Below are positions 35,297-47,590 of a DNA stretch of 64,000 nt, piece after piece (position 1 is the first letter of the stretch; each line of letters begins with the position of its first letter). The notes beneath the pieces were generated by a model, which was given only the letters and a program-made list of their open reading frames with translations, searched no databases and was not told the origin of the DNA. Origin of the DNA: Anthonomus grandis grandis (taxonomy: Eukaryota > Arthropoda > Insecta > Coleoptera > Curculionidae); contig NC_065549.1 in NCBI RefSeq assembly GCF_022605725.1, forward strand, positions 930,001 to 994,000, read 5' to 3'. The translations under genes and the position numbers were made by a program.

Positions 35297-37975
35297 TACT
35301 CTATATATTTGGAGTCGTTTTATGGCACTTCCATGTATCAATTTCTTGCAAGGAATTGCCTATAAGGAATCCCAACTGTCTAAAATAGTCGCTTCAATTC
35401 CAAGTAGTTAAAGTTACTTTTTCAGGCATTTGAGGCAATTTTGAAGTAATGGGAGTCACTTTTGAGTCATTTCCCCGCAATCTAGGGTAGTTAAAGCATC
35501 AATTTCTTTCAGAGAATTGCCTGGAAAAAGTAATATCAACTGCCTGGAATATTCGTTTAAATGTAAAGTAATTAAAGCAACTTTTCCAAACATTTGAGGC
35601 AATTTTAAAGTGATGACATTCAATTTTTGATCTGTCTAAGCCAATTACTAATTTTGAAAGTCACTTTTTGGTGCATGCAGGCAGTTTAAGCATCATTTTT
35701 TTTCCAGGGAATTGCCTGAAATATGTTTCAATTCTCTGGAATAGTCACTTGAGTTCCAAATAGTGGTTTTTAGGCATCTGAAACAACTTTGAAGTAACTA
35801 AAGGCACTTTTTCATACGTTCAGACAGTTGACTCTTGTGAGAGTCACTAATTAATTAAGTCAAGTAATTTTTTGATACTTCCAGGCAGTTGACAATCTTG
35901 GGAGTAATTTTTCGGCAATTCCAGGCAGTACAAGAATTAATTTTTTCTAGGGAATTACCTGGAAGAGGTTTTAAGTGCCTGGAATATTCACTTAAGTTCC
36001 AAGTAGTTCAAGCAACTTTTTCAGGCATTTGCGGCAATTTTAAAGTAATGCGAGACTAATTTGTAATACGTCCAGGTAGTTGACACTTTTTTCCCGGCAG
36101 TCTCAGGTAGTTAATGCATCAATTTCTTTCAGAGAATTGCCTGGAAGAAATTTCAACTGCCTGGAATAGTCATTTGAATTTAAAGTGATTAAAGCAACTT
36201 TTCCAAACATTTGAGGAAATTTTAAATTATTGACATTCAATTTTTGATATGTTAACACTTTTGAAAGTCATTTTTCAGTACATACAAACCGTTAAAGCAT
36301 TTCTTCCAGGGAAAACGCCTGAAATATGTTTCAATTACTCAGTTGAGTTCCAAATAGTGTTTTTCAGGCATCTAAAATATCTTCAAAGTAAATAAGGTCA
36401 ATTTTTAATACGTCCAGGCAGTTGAAACTTGTGGAAGTCATTTCTCAGAAATTTCAGGCAGCTGAAACATCAATTTTTTAAGGAAGAAGTGTCAGCTGCC
36501 TAAAATAGTCATAGCCAATTACTAATTTTGAAAGTCACTTTTTGGTGCATGCAGGCAGTTTAAGTAAAATGGAAGTCATTTTTTTGATACGTCAGTTGAC
36601 CTACTTGAGAGTGTTTTTTCGGTAATTTCAAGTTATGCCTTAATTTTTCAATTAAGGCGTCCCAAAAATATCCTTTAATAAATAAAAGCCTTCCTATTGC
36701 AAAATAGATTTCAAGAGCCTCAAATTCGATGGCTCTTGGACCTTGGTGGATCAAATTGCCTCTAATTCAGAAAGTCTTTAATGTATAAATAACGTTTTCC
36801 TATGAAATTATTGAGTAAGAAACGCCCATGCTTTGCATGAAAATTTTTAGGAATATTTCAAGTGTTATCTGAAAATATTGTCAAAAATAGTGAAAATTTG
36901 TTGAGAAAACTAGCAAATAAAATTCCCTTGTCAAAAATATTGTAGTTACTCAAAATTCATCCTCAAGAAGTCTAATGTCTCTACAGACTTTTTTGAAAGA
37001 AGTTTCAACCACCAGAAATAGGCACTGGAGCAGTTGACACTAGTGCAAGGAATTTTTTGATACTTCCAGGCAGTTGACAATTTTGGGAATCATTTTTTGG
37101 CAATTCTAGGTAGTCGAAGAATTAATTGTTTTTAGGGTACGTCAAAGTATCTGGAAAAGGTTTCAAGTGCCTGAGATATTCACTTAAGTTCCCAGTAATT
37201 CAAGCAACTTTTTCAGGCTATTGAGGCATTTTTGAGGTAATGGAACTCGTTTGTTGATACGTCTAGATACTTTTACGAATCAATTCTAGGTAGTTTACGC
37301 ATCAATCTTTTCTAGAAAATTTCTTAAAAGGAGTTTCAACTGCCTGAAATAGTCATTTGAGGTTCAAATAGTTAAATCAATTTTTCCACGCATTTAAGGT
37401 AGTTTTGAACTAATGAGAGCCATATTTTGATATGTCCAGAAAGTTGATATTATTGGGGGTTATTTTCTAGCAGTGCCAGGCAGTTAGAGCAACAGCGTCT
37501 TTCAGATAATTGCCTGGAAGAAGTTTCAGTTGCCTAGAGTAGAAACTTAAATTCCAAAGAGTTAAAGTGATTTTTCCAAATATTAAAAGCAATTTTGAAG
37601 TAATGGAAGTCAATTTTTGATACGTCCAGGCAGTTGACACTATTGCCAATAATTTTTTGATACTTCCAGGTAATTGAAGTATCAATTTCTTTTAAAGAAT
37701 TACCTGGAAGAATTTTTAACTTCCTGAAATAGTCATTTAAGTTCCAAGTAATTGAAGAAACTTTTCCAGGCATTTGAGGTAAATTTGATAATTCCAGGCA
37801 GTTGAGAGTCTTGGGAGTCAATTTCCGGCAATTCCAGGCAGTTGAAACGTCCATTTTTTTCAGGAAATTGCCTGGAATAGTCACTTGAGTTCCAAGTAGT
37901 TGAAGCAAATTCTCCAAGCATTTGAGACACTTTTGAAGTAATGAGAGTCTATTTAACTCAGAAGCCAGACCCAAT
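35297..37975 (+). repeat. satA array
   Basis: Diverged monomers of about 170-185 bp containing GATACGTCCAGGCAGTTGAC, GAATTGCCTGGAAGAAGTTTC, CTGCCTGGAATAGTCACTTG, TTCCAAGTAGTTGAAGC and TTTTCCAGGCATTTGAGGCA. The core TTCCAGGCANTT recurs several times per monomer in both orientations. A hairpin block (36640-36985) interrupts it. Minus-strand ORFs such as 37534-37974 are repeat translations. Confidence 0.9.
36640..36985 (+). repeat. hairpin block, copy 1
   Basis: A roughly 345-bp segment unlike satA, present five times in the intron. It contains the arms CAAGAGCC and GGCTCTTG separated by 11 bases (36712-36738), then TGGACCTTGGTGG, TGTATAAATAACGTT, and in this copy the palindrome CATGCTTTGCATG (near 36828). 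It is followed by TTGTTGAGAAAACTAGCAAA and ACTCAAAATTCATCCTCAAG. Confidence 0.85.
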
Positions 37976-38335
37976 GAAAATTTTCAAATTTGTAATTGCA
38001 TATATATTCTCTGAGTAATTTTAATAAACACTTATTTTAGGGTTTTTTTAATAATATATTGGGATTTGACAATAAAAATAATTTATGAAATAAATAATTT
38101 TTTTCCAAAAAATTCCAGAAAACGTCCATAACCCAAAAATCAGAGCAAATATAATTTTGAAAATTTTTATACAAATTTTATACACATATATTAGCGTTTG
38201 TTTGACATATACAGGATAATGAGAGTAAAAATAATCTTTGAAATAAATATTTGCTTCTTAAAAATTCTTCAAAAAATCCATCTAAACTCAAAAATTCGAC
38301 TAAATAGAACATTTAAATATGCATTTTAATTTAAA
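37975..38335 (+). repeat. satB, two-monomer block
   Basis: Begins after AACTCAGAAGCCAGACCCAATG. Contains GTCCATAACCCAAAAATCAG, TATATTAGCGTTTGTTTGAC and ATACAGGATAATGAGAG. Near-identical blocks occur at about 43385 and 50215. Confidence 0.85.
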
Positions 38336-38935
38336 GAATCTAAGGCTCTATTGCCTAGAATAATAAACTCTCACCATAATACTGAATAAACTGTCTAAAA
38401 TTAATCAAAATCTAAAGGCTAACTATCAGAATCTAATTAAAAAACTCGACGCTATGACTCACCCGCAGCAAATATTAAACTAATACTAAAATATTGAAAA
38501 AACAGTTAAAAAAAACTCAATTTCTTAAAACTAATAGCGAAGCATGACAAATTCAATAAGAAAATAGAATTTAAACTTGGAAAAACAAAAACTCTGTCTC
38601 AATCCCTTCTATAATGTACAAAAAAACTACCTAAAATTATAAGACTATAGCAAAAGCATGTCTTCCTCTATAATAAACTGCCTAGAATAATTAAACAATT
38701 ATGAATATTACTACAAGCTTCACAATCTGAAACAAAAAAAAAATATTGCTCTACTATGCCAAGCCTAAAATGAATAACTGATATACATGAAATTTGGTAG
38801 AATGAAAGAATTTTAAAACAGTCTATAGCTTCACTGCCTAAAATTTAAAAAAAAGACTTAACTGCTTAGAATAATAATAAAAAATGAATATGACTCCAAT
38901 TGCCTAAAATAAAACAATAGTTGATATTATTGGAG
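38335..38935 (+). repeat. 590-bp block C, copy 1
   Basis: From AATCTAAGGCTCTATTGCCT to CCAATTGCCTAAAATAAAAC. Copies at about 43757-44338 and 50579-51165 are almost identical. The short phrase TTGCCTAGAATAATAA or CTGCCTAGAATAATTAAAC recurs within it, so it may itself be built from decayed satA-like cores. No ORF or RNA gene is seen. Confidence 0.85.
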
Positions 38936-39825
38936 GTTATTTTCTAGCAGTGCCAGGCAGTTAGAGCAACAGCTATTTTCGGAAAATTGCCTGAAAGAAG
39001 TTTCAGCTGCCTGGAGTAGTCACTTGAATTCCAAATAGTTAAAGTTAATTTTTCAAGCATTCAAAGTAATTTTAAAGTAATGAAAGCCAATTTTTGATAC
39101 GTCCAGGCAGTTGGCACTATTGGCAATAATTTTTTGATACTTCCAGGTAGTTGAAGTATCAATTTCTTTTAAAGAATTACCTGGAAGAAGTTTTAAATTC
39201 CTGCAATAGTCATTTAAGTTCCAAGTAGTTCAAGCAACTTTTCCAGGCATTTGAGACAATTTTTAAATAATAAGAGTCTAACTTTTAATACGTCCATGCA
39301 GTTGACAATTTTTAAGGGTCATTTCCCCGCAATCTAAGATAGTTAAAGCATCAATTTCTTTCAAAAAATTGCCTGCAAAAAGTTTCAACTGCCTGGAATA
39401 GTCATTTGAATTTAAAGTGGTCAAAGTAACTTTTCCAAATATTTGAGGAAATTTTAAATTAATGACATTCAATTTTTGATATGTTGACACTTTTGAAAGT
39501 CATTTTTTAGTACATATAAGCCGTTGAAGCATTTCTTCCAGAGAAAACGCCTGAAATATGTTTGAATTAGTCACTTGAGTTCCAAGTAGTCTTTTTCAGG
39601 CATCTAAAATATCTTCAAAGTAACTAAAGTCACTTTTTAATACGTTCAGGTAGTTGAAACTTGTGGAAGTCATTTCCCGGAAATTTCAGGCAGCTGAACC
39701 ATCAATTTCTCTAAGGAAGAAGTGTCAGCTGCCCAAAATAGTCCCTTGAAATCCAAATAGTTAAAGCTACTTTTGCAATAATTTGAAGCAATTTTAAAGT
39801 AATGGAAGTCTACTTTTAATTAACA
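38935..39825 (+). repeat. satA array
   Basis: Five or so monomers with the same landmarks as at 35.3-38.0 kb. The order of variants matches 44340-45200 and 51170-51920, showing that block C plus this satA stretch were duplicated together. Confidence 0.85.
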
Positions 39826-40205
39826 AAAATGATACGCCTAGGAACTTACACTTATCAGCTGATTTTGACACAGCTATCATTGCCAATGTCAAATTCATAT
39901 TCCATATGACAAATGCGTATTCGTTGGCAAATTCTTATTTTGATGTAATTACTAACTTTAAATTGATGATCTATTTCACTTAAATACTTTTCATATTGTA
40001 ATTCCATTAATTAAATTACCTTAATTTCATAGTTTAATTAATTTAATTATAAAAAATTCAGTTTCTAATTTTAATATAACTTACGACTGCCTTAGTATGA
40101 AAATTATTTTAAAGTATGGCGCTGTCTACTTTTTTAGTGACAACATTGACACGTCTAAGAACTCTCGGTCGTTTTTGACACTTTTGACAGCTGTCATTGC
40201 TTTTT
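39825..40205. repeat. 380-bp insertion with short direct end repeats
   Basis: This segment interrupts satA and is absent from the parallel copies of the array. GATACGCCTAGGAACTT near its left end and GACACGTCTAAGAACTC near its right end are direct, not inverted, repeats about 317 bp apart. Each is followed by CAGCTAYC/CAGCTGTCATTGC-like sequence. No coding capacity. It could be a small retroposon or a MITE; I cannot classify it. Confidence 0.5.
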
Positions 40206-40785
40206 TATCATTTCTTGATACGTCAGTTGACATACTTTAAAATGTTTTTCCGGCAATTTAAGCATTAATTTCTTACAGGAAATTGCTTGAAAGAAGTTTA
40301 AAAATAGGCACTTGAGCAGTTAACACTAGTAGCAGTAATTTTTTGATACTTCCAGGCAGTAGACAATCTTGTGAGTAATTTTTCGGCAATTTCAGGTAGT
40401 CCAAGAATTACTGTTTTTTAGCGCATTACCTGAAAGAGGTTTCAAGTGCCTGGAATATTCACTTAAGTTCCAAGTAGTTCAAGCAACTTTTTCAGGCATT
40501 TGAGGCAATTTTAACGTAATGGGAGACTAATTTTTAATACGTCCAGGCAGTTGACACTTTTTAAGAGTCATTTCCCGGCAGTCTCAGGTAGTTAAAGCAT
40601 CAATTTCTTTCAGAGAATTGCCTTTTAGACATGTACAACCAGAGTCACTTGAAATCCAAGTAGTTAAAGCTACTTTTGCAAGCATTTGAAGCAATTTTGA
40701 AGTAATGGATGTCATTTGTTTGATACGTCAGTTGACATACTTGAGAGTATTTTTTTCGGTAATTTCAGCCAGTTAAAGTATTCCA

Positions 40786-41075
40786 AAACTATCCTCTAAA
40801 AAAATAAAAACCTTACTATTGCAAAATAGATTTCAAGAGCCTCAAATTCGATGGCTCTTGGACCTTGGTGGATAAAATTGCCTCTAATTCAGAAAGTCTT
40901 TAATGTATAAATAACGTTCTCCTATGAATTATTATTTAGAATGAAAATTTCAAGTGTTGTCTGAAATTTTCAAAAAAATTGTGAAAATTTTTTGAGAAAA
41001 CTAGCAAATAAAATTCCCTTGTCAAAATGCTATAGTTACTCAAAATTCATCTTCAAGAATTTCAATGTATCTACA
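40786..41075 (+). repeat. hairpin block, copy 2
   Basis: Arms CAAGAGCC/GGCTCTTG intact at 40834-40860; TGTATAAATAACGTT present; the CATGC palindrome is deleted. Flanked by satA on both sides. Confidence 0.85.
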
Positions 41076-42419
41076 GAGAACTGCTTAAAAGAAGTTTCAA
41101 TCGCCAGAAATAGGTACTTGAGCAATTGACACTAGTGAAAGTAATTCTTTGATACTTCCAGGCAGTTGACAATCTTGGCAGTCATTTTTCGATAATTCCA
41201 GGCAGTCGAAGAATTAATGTTTTCTAGGGAATTACCTGGAAGAGGTTTCAAGTGCCTGGGATATTCACTTAAGTTCCCAGTAACTACTGGGAACTTTTTC
41301 AGGCATTTGAGGCATTTTTGAAATAATGAAAGTCATTTTTTGATACGTCCAAGCAGTTGACACTTTTACGAGTCAATTTTTGGCCATTCTAAGTAGTTAA
41401 AACATCATTTTTTTCCTGGAAAAAGTTTCAACTGCCTAAAATAGTCAATTAAATTTCAAATAGTTAAAGAAACATTTCCAAGCACTTAAGGTAGTTTTGA
41501 ACTAATGAGAGCCATATTTTGATATGTCCAGAAAGTTGATGTTATTGGGGATTATTTTCTAGCAGTTCCAGGCAGTTAGAGCAACAGCTTTTTTTAGAAA
41601 GCTGACTGGAGTAGTCACTTAAATTCCAAATAGTTGGAATTTAAGTGACAAATGGTACTGACTAAAGGTAGGATAAGATACATTTCTACGCATTTAAAGC
41701 GATTTTGAAATAATGGAAGTCCAGGCAGTTGAACCCATTGGGAATCATTTCTTGACACTTCCAGGTAGTTGAAGTGTCAATATCTTTTTAAGACGTTACT
41801 TGAAAGAAGTTTCAACTTCCTGAAATATTCATTTGTGTTCCAAGTAATTAAAGAAACTTTTCCAGGCATTTGAGATAATTTTGAAGTAATAGTAGTCGTC
41901 ATTTTCCGGCAATTCCAGACAGTTGAAACATTCATTTTTTTCAGGAAAGGGTCTTGAAAAAGTTTCAATTGCCTGGAATAGTCATTTGAATTTAAAGTGG
42001 TCAAAGCAAATTTTTCAAACATTTGAGGCAATTTTAAAGCGATGACATTCAATTTTTGATATATCCAACTTATTTTTCGGTACATACAAGCCGTTAATTC
42101 ATCAATTTCTTCCAGGGAATTGCCTGAAATATGTCTCAATTGTTTGGAATAGTCACTTGAGTTCCAAATAATATTTTTTAGGCATCTAAAACAACTCTGG
42201 AGTAACCAAAGGCACTTTTTAATAAGTCCAGGCAGTTGAAACTTGTGGGAGTCATTTCCCGGTAATTTCAAGCAGCTGAAACATTAGTTTCCACTTGAAA
42301 TCCAAGTAGTTAAAGCTACTTTTGCAAGCATTTGAAGTAATTTTGAAGTAATGGAAGTCATTTGTTTGATACGTCAGTTGACCTACTTGAGAATGTTTTT
42401 TCGGTAATTTCAAGCAATT

Positions 42420-42745
42420 AAGGCATCCCAAAAATATCCTCTAATAAATAAAAACCTTCCTATTGCAAAATAGATTTCAAGAGCCTCAAATTCGATGGCT
42501 CTTGGACCTTGGTGGATCAAATTGCCTCTAATTCAGAAAGTCTTTAATGTATAAATAACGTTCTCCTATGAATTATTAAGTAAGAAACGCCAATGAAAAT
42601 TTTTTAGGAATATTTCAAGTGTTGTCTGAAATTTTCAAAAAAATTGTGAAAATTTTTTGAGAAAACTAGCAAATAAAATTCCCCTCTCAAAAATGATATA
42701 GTTACTCAAAATTCATCCTCAAGAAGTCTAATGTATCTACAGGGA
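42420..42745 (+). repeat. hairpin block, copy 3
   Basis: Arms intact at 42478-42504; TGTATAAATAACGTT present; the CATGC palindrome is reduced to CCAATG. Flanked by satA. Confidence 0.85.
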
Positions 42746-43384
42746 ATTTTTTGAAAGAAGTTTCAATCACTAGAAATAGGCACTTGAGCAGTTGACACTA
42801 GTGAAAGTAATTTTTTGATACTTCCAGGCAGTTAACAATTTTGGGAATCATTTTTTTGGCAATTCCAGGTAGTCAAAGAATTAATGTTTTCTAGGGAATT
42901 ACCTAAAAGAGGTTTCAAGTGCCTGGAATATTCACTTAAGTTCCAAGTAGTTCAAGCAAGTTTTTCAGGCATTTAAGGCAATTTTGAAGTAATAAAAGTC
43001 ATTTTTTGATACGTCCAGACACTTTTAGGATTAAACTTTTGGCAATTCTAGATTCAACATCAATTTTTTCGAGAAAATTTCCTAGAAGAAATTTCAACTG
43101 TCCCAAAAACTGTTCACTTGAGGTTCAAATAGTTTAAGCACCATTTCCAAGCGTTTGAGGTAGTTTCGAACTAATGAGAGCCATATTTTGATATGTCCAG
43201 GAAGTTCATATTATTGGGGGTTATTTTTTAGCAGTGCCAGGCAGTTAGAACAACAGCTATTTTCGGAAAATTGCCTGAAAGAAGTTTCAGCTGCCTGGAA
43301 TAGTCACTTGAGTTCCAAGTAGTTGAAGCAACTTCTCCAAGCATTTGAGACACTTTTGAAGTAATGGAAGTCTATATAACTCAG

Positions 43385-44340
43385 AAGCCAGACCCAATGC
43401 ATTATTTTAAATTTGTAATTGCGTATATATTTTGAGTAATTTTAATAAACACTTATTTTAGGGTCTTTTTAATATTATATTGGGATTTGACTATAAAAAT
43501 AATTTATGAAATAAATAATTTTTTTCCAAAAAATTCCAGAAAACGTCCATAACCCAAAAATCAGAGCAAATATAATTTTGAAAATTTTTATACAAATTTT
43601 ATACACATATATTAGCGTTTGTTTGACATATACAGGATAATGAGAGTAAAAATAATCTTTGAAATAAATATTTGCTTCTTAAAAATTCTTCAAAAAATCC
43701 ATCTAAACTCAAAAATTCGACTAAATAGAACATTTAAATATGCATTTTAATTTAAAGAATCTAAGGCTCTATTGCCTAGAATAATAAACTCTCACCATAA
43801 TACTGAATAAACTGTCTAAAATTAATCAAAATCTAAAGGCCAACTATCAGAATCTAATTAAAAAACTCGACGCTATGACTCACCCGCAGCAAATATTAAA
43901 CTAATACTAAAATATTGAAAAAACAGTTAAAAAAAACTCAATTTCTTAAAACTAATAGCGAAGCATGACAAATTCAATAAGAAAATAGAATTTAAACTTG
44001 GAAAAACAAAAACTCTATCTCAATCCCTTCTATATTGTACAAAAAAACTACCTAAAATTATAAGACTATAGCAAAAGCATGTCTTCCTCTATAATAAACT
44101 GCCTAGAATAATTAAACAATTATGAATATTAATACAAGCTTCACAATCTGAAACAAAAAAAAAATATTGCTCTACTATGCCAAGCCTAAAATGAATAACT
44201 GATATACATGAAATTTGGTAGAATGAAAGAATTTTAAAACAGTCTATAGCTTCACTGCCTAAAATTAAAAAAAAAGACTTAACTGCTTAGAATAATAATA
44301 AAAAATGAATATGACTCCAATTGCCTAAAATAAAACAATA
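43385..44340 (+). repeat. satB block plus block C, copy 2
   Basis: Repeats 37975-38935 almost base for base, offset by about 5.42 kb. A few single-base differences (for example CTATATTGTACA here against CTATAATGTACA in copy 1) are shared with copy 3 at 50.2 kb, so copies 2 and 3 are the closer pair. Confidence 0.9.
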
Positions 44341-46115
44341 GTTGATATTATTGGAGGTTATTTTCTAGCAGTGCCAGGCAGTTAGAGCAACAGCTATTTT
44401 CGGAAAATTGCCTGAAAGAAGTTTTAGCTGCCTGGAGTAGTCACTTGAATTCCAAATAGTTAAAGTTAATTTTTCAAGCATTCAAAGTAATTTTGAAGTA
44501 ATGAAAGCCAATTTTTGATACGTCCAGGCAGTTGGCACTATTGGCAATAATTTTTTGATACTTCCAGGTAGTTGAAGTATCAATTTCTTTTAAAGAATTA
44601 CCTGGAAGAAGTTTTAAATTCCTGGAATAGTCATTTATGTTCCAAGTAGTTCAAGCAACTTTTCCAGACATTTGAGACAATTTTTAAATAATAAGAGTCT
44701 AACTTTTAATACGTCCATGCAGTTGACAATTTTTAAGGGTCATTTCCCCGCAATCTAAGATTGTTAAAGCATCAATTTCTTTTAAAAAATTGCCTGCAAA
44801 AAGTTTCAATTGCCTGGAATAGTCATTTGAATTTAAAGTGGTCAAAGTAACTTTTCCAAACGTTTGAGGGAATTTTAAATTAATGACATTCAATTTTTGA
44901 TATGTTGACCCTTTTGAAAGTCATTTTTCGGTACATACAAGCCGTTAAAGCATTTCTTCCAGGGAAAACGCCTGAAATATGTTTCAATTACTCAGTTGAG
45001 TTCCAAATAGTCTTTTCCAGGCATCTAAAATATCTTCAAAGTAAATAAGGTCAATTTTTAATACGTCCAGGCAGTTGAAACTTGTGGAAGTCATTTCTCA
45101 GAAATTTCAGGCAGCTGAAACATCAATTTTTTAAGGAAGAAGTGTCAGCTGCCTAAAATAGTCATAGCCAATTACTAATTTTGAAAGTCACTTTTTGGTG
45201 CATGCAGGCAGTTTAGGCATCATTTTTTTCTAGGGAATTGCCTGAAATATGTTTCAATTCTCTGGAATAGCCACTTGAGTTCCAAATAGTATTTTTTAGG
45301 CATCTAAAACAACTTTGAAGTAACCAAAGGCACTTTTTCATACGTTCAGACAGTTGACTCTTGTAAGAGTCACCTTTTCACGGTCACGGTTTTCTAGGGA
45401 ATTACCTGGAAGAGGTTTGGAGGTTTAGTGCCTGGAATATTCACTTAAGTTCCCAGTAGTTCAGGCATTTGAGGCATTTTTTAAAGTAATAAAACATTTT
45501 CAAGCATTTGAGGTAGTTTTGAACTAATGAGAGCCATATTTTGATATGTCCAGGAAGTTCATATTATTGGGGGTTATTTTCTAGCAGTTTCAGGCAGTTA
45601 GAGCAACAGCTTTTTTTTAGAAAATTGCCTGGAAGAAGTTTCAATTGCTTAGAGTAGACACTTAAATTCCAAAGAGTTAAAGTTATTTTTCCAAATATTT
45701 AAAGCAATTTTGAAGTAATGGAAGTCAATTTTTGATACGTCTAGGCAGTTGACACTATTGGCAATAATTTTTGATACTTCCAGGTAGTTGAAGTATCAAC
45801 TTCTTTTAAAGAATTAGCTGGAAGAAGTTTTAACTTCCTAAAATAGTCATTTAAGTTCCAAGTAATTGAAGAAACTTTTCCAGGCATTTAAGGTAATTTT
45901 GATAATTCCAGGCAGTTGAGATTCTTGGAAGTCAATTTCCGGCAATTCCAGGCAGTTGAAACATTAATTTTTTTCAGGAAATTGCCTGGAAGAAGTTTCA
46001 ACTGCCTGGAATAATCACTTGAGTTCCAAGTAGTTGAAGCAACTTTTCCAAGCATTTGAGACACTTTTGAAGTAATGGTTATTTAACTCAGAAGCGTCTA
46101 TTTAACTCAGAAGCC
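44340..46115 (+). repeat. satA array
   Basis: satA monomers. A clear example of the internal dyad is at 45945-45962 (ATTCCAGGCAGTTGAAAC) and 45995-46012 (its perfect complement). It ends in two copies of TATTTAACTCAGAAGC before satB. Confidence 0.9.
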
Positions 46116-47590
46116 AGACCCAATGAAAATTTTCAAATTTGTAATTGCATATATAAATATACCCTGAGTAATTTTAATACACATATTTTTTTAAGGGTTT
46201 TTTTTTAAATAAATTGGGTTTCGAGAATAAAAATAATTTATGAAATAAATAATTAAAAAAAAAAAATCCACCAAACGCCCATAAGTCAAAAATGAGACCA
46301 AATATAATTTTAAGAATTTGTATACGTACTCTCCGAGTAATTTCATTAGACACATATATTAGCGTTTTTTGAAATATATACAGGATGTTGAAAATAAAAA
46401 TATTCTTTGAAATAATTATTTCAAAGTTTCCAAAAAATTGTTCAAAAAACCCATTACTCAAAAATCAGACTAAATAGAATATTTAAATATTGCATAAATA
46501 CTCCCTGACTAATTTTATTAGATACCTATTTAAGCGTTTCTTTTTTTAAATGTAAAGGATGTTGAGAAAAAAATAATTTTCGAAATAAATATATTTCTCC
46601 AAATAATTCTATAAAAAGTTGATAACTTAAAAACTAGATTGGATCCAATATTGAACATTTGCAATAATATTGCCTACATAATTTTGTTGAATACCTATTT
46701 CAACGTTTTTTAAAAAATACACAGGATGTTTGGAAAAAAAATTGTTTTTAAATAAATAATTTTCTTTTAAAAAATTCCACAAAAACGCTTATAACTCATA
46801 AACCAGGGTAATATAATTTTGAAAATTTACATATTTATATTCCCTGACTATTTTTATTAAAAATTTACATCACGATTTTTTTTAAATATACAGGGTGTTA
46901 AGAAAAAAAAAAATTTTGAAATAAATATGTTTTTTTCCAAAAAAATTTAAGAAAACGTCCATATTAAAAAATCAGATTAAATAGAATATAGAAAATTTGC
47001 ATAAGTGTTCTCTGATAAATTTTATTACACACTTATTTCAGCATATTCTAAAAAATATACAGGGTGTTGAGAAAAAAATAATTTTTGAATTAAATAATTT
47101 TTTTCCAAAAATTCCACAAAAAGCCGATAACTCAAAAACCAGGCCAAATAAACCATTGAAAATTTGCATATATATTCCTTGAATAATTTCATTAGATACC
47201 TATTTCAGCGTTTTTTTTTAAATTATACAGGGTGCTGAGAAAAGGATCTCTGAATTTTAGCGATTTTTTTTAAATTATTATATTTTCAACTTTCAAGGTT
47301 ATTTGCTTCATTTTAAAAGAGTTAATAAAAAGACATTAAAATAGGTATTAATTGAATTTTCTTAGAAGATTTTATATTTCAATTTTCCTTATTTGTTTCA
47401 GAGATATGACCATTTTAATCCTCTCAAATATAATCATTTTAGGCACACTGCATACCTGTATTTTATGATTTCTTAGTAATTACTTAAAAAGTCCCCATTA
47501 ATTATGTAAGATTACAACAATCAACTGATACTCGTATTAAACATTCCATAATAATCATCCGTGTGATTTTTCAGATAATTCACTAAATAA
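46115..47590 (+). repeat. satB long block, copy 1
   Basis: Six to seven satB monomers with ATACAGGGTGTTGAGAAAAA, CCATAACTCAAAAACCAG and TTAGATACCTATTTCAGCG, followed by a roughly 330-bp tail (GGATCTCTGAATTTTAGCG, TTTCAGAGATATGACCATTT, GCACACTGCATACCTGTATT). The whole block recurs at 53391, 7277 bp away. The 61-codon ORF at 46997-47182 is a repeat translation. Confidence 0.9.

Larger units (their letters stand above)
40205..43385 (+). repeat. satA array with two hairpin blocks
   Basis: satA monomers as above. Hairpin block copies 2 (about 40786-41075, arms at 40834-40860) and 3 (about 42420-42745, arms at 42478-42504) lie within it. A local duplication-like run, AATTCCAAATAGTTGGAATT, near 41620 is itself a palindrome and recurs near 48063 and 55168. 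Confidence 0.88.

Noticed and set aside
37534..37974. 146-codon minus-strand ORF in satA, and similar ORFs at 41777-42271, 53048-53341 and 55214-55585
   Set aside because: All are repeat translations (recurring NSSDYSRQLKLLPGNFLK); the apparent openness comes from the monomer sequence, and copies in other monomers are interrupted.
46115..47260. satB monomers with CAGGGTGTTGAG considered as individual MITEs
   Set aside because: The CAGGGTG phrase recurs once per tandem monomer without inverted partner ends or TA duplications, so it is a satellite landmark rather than an element terminus.
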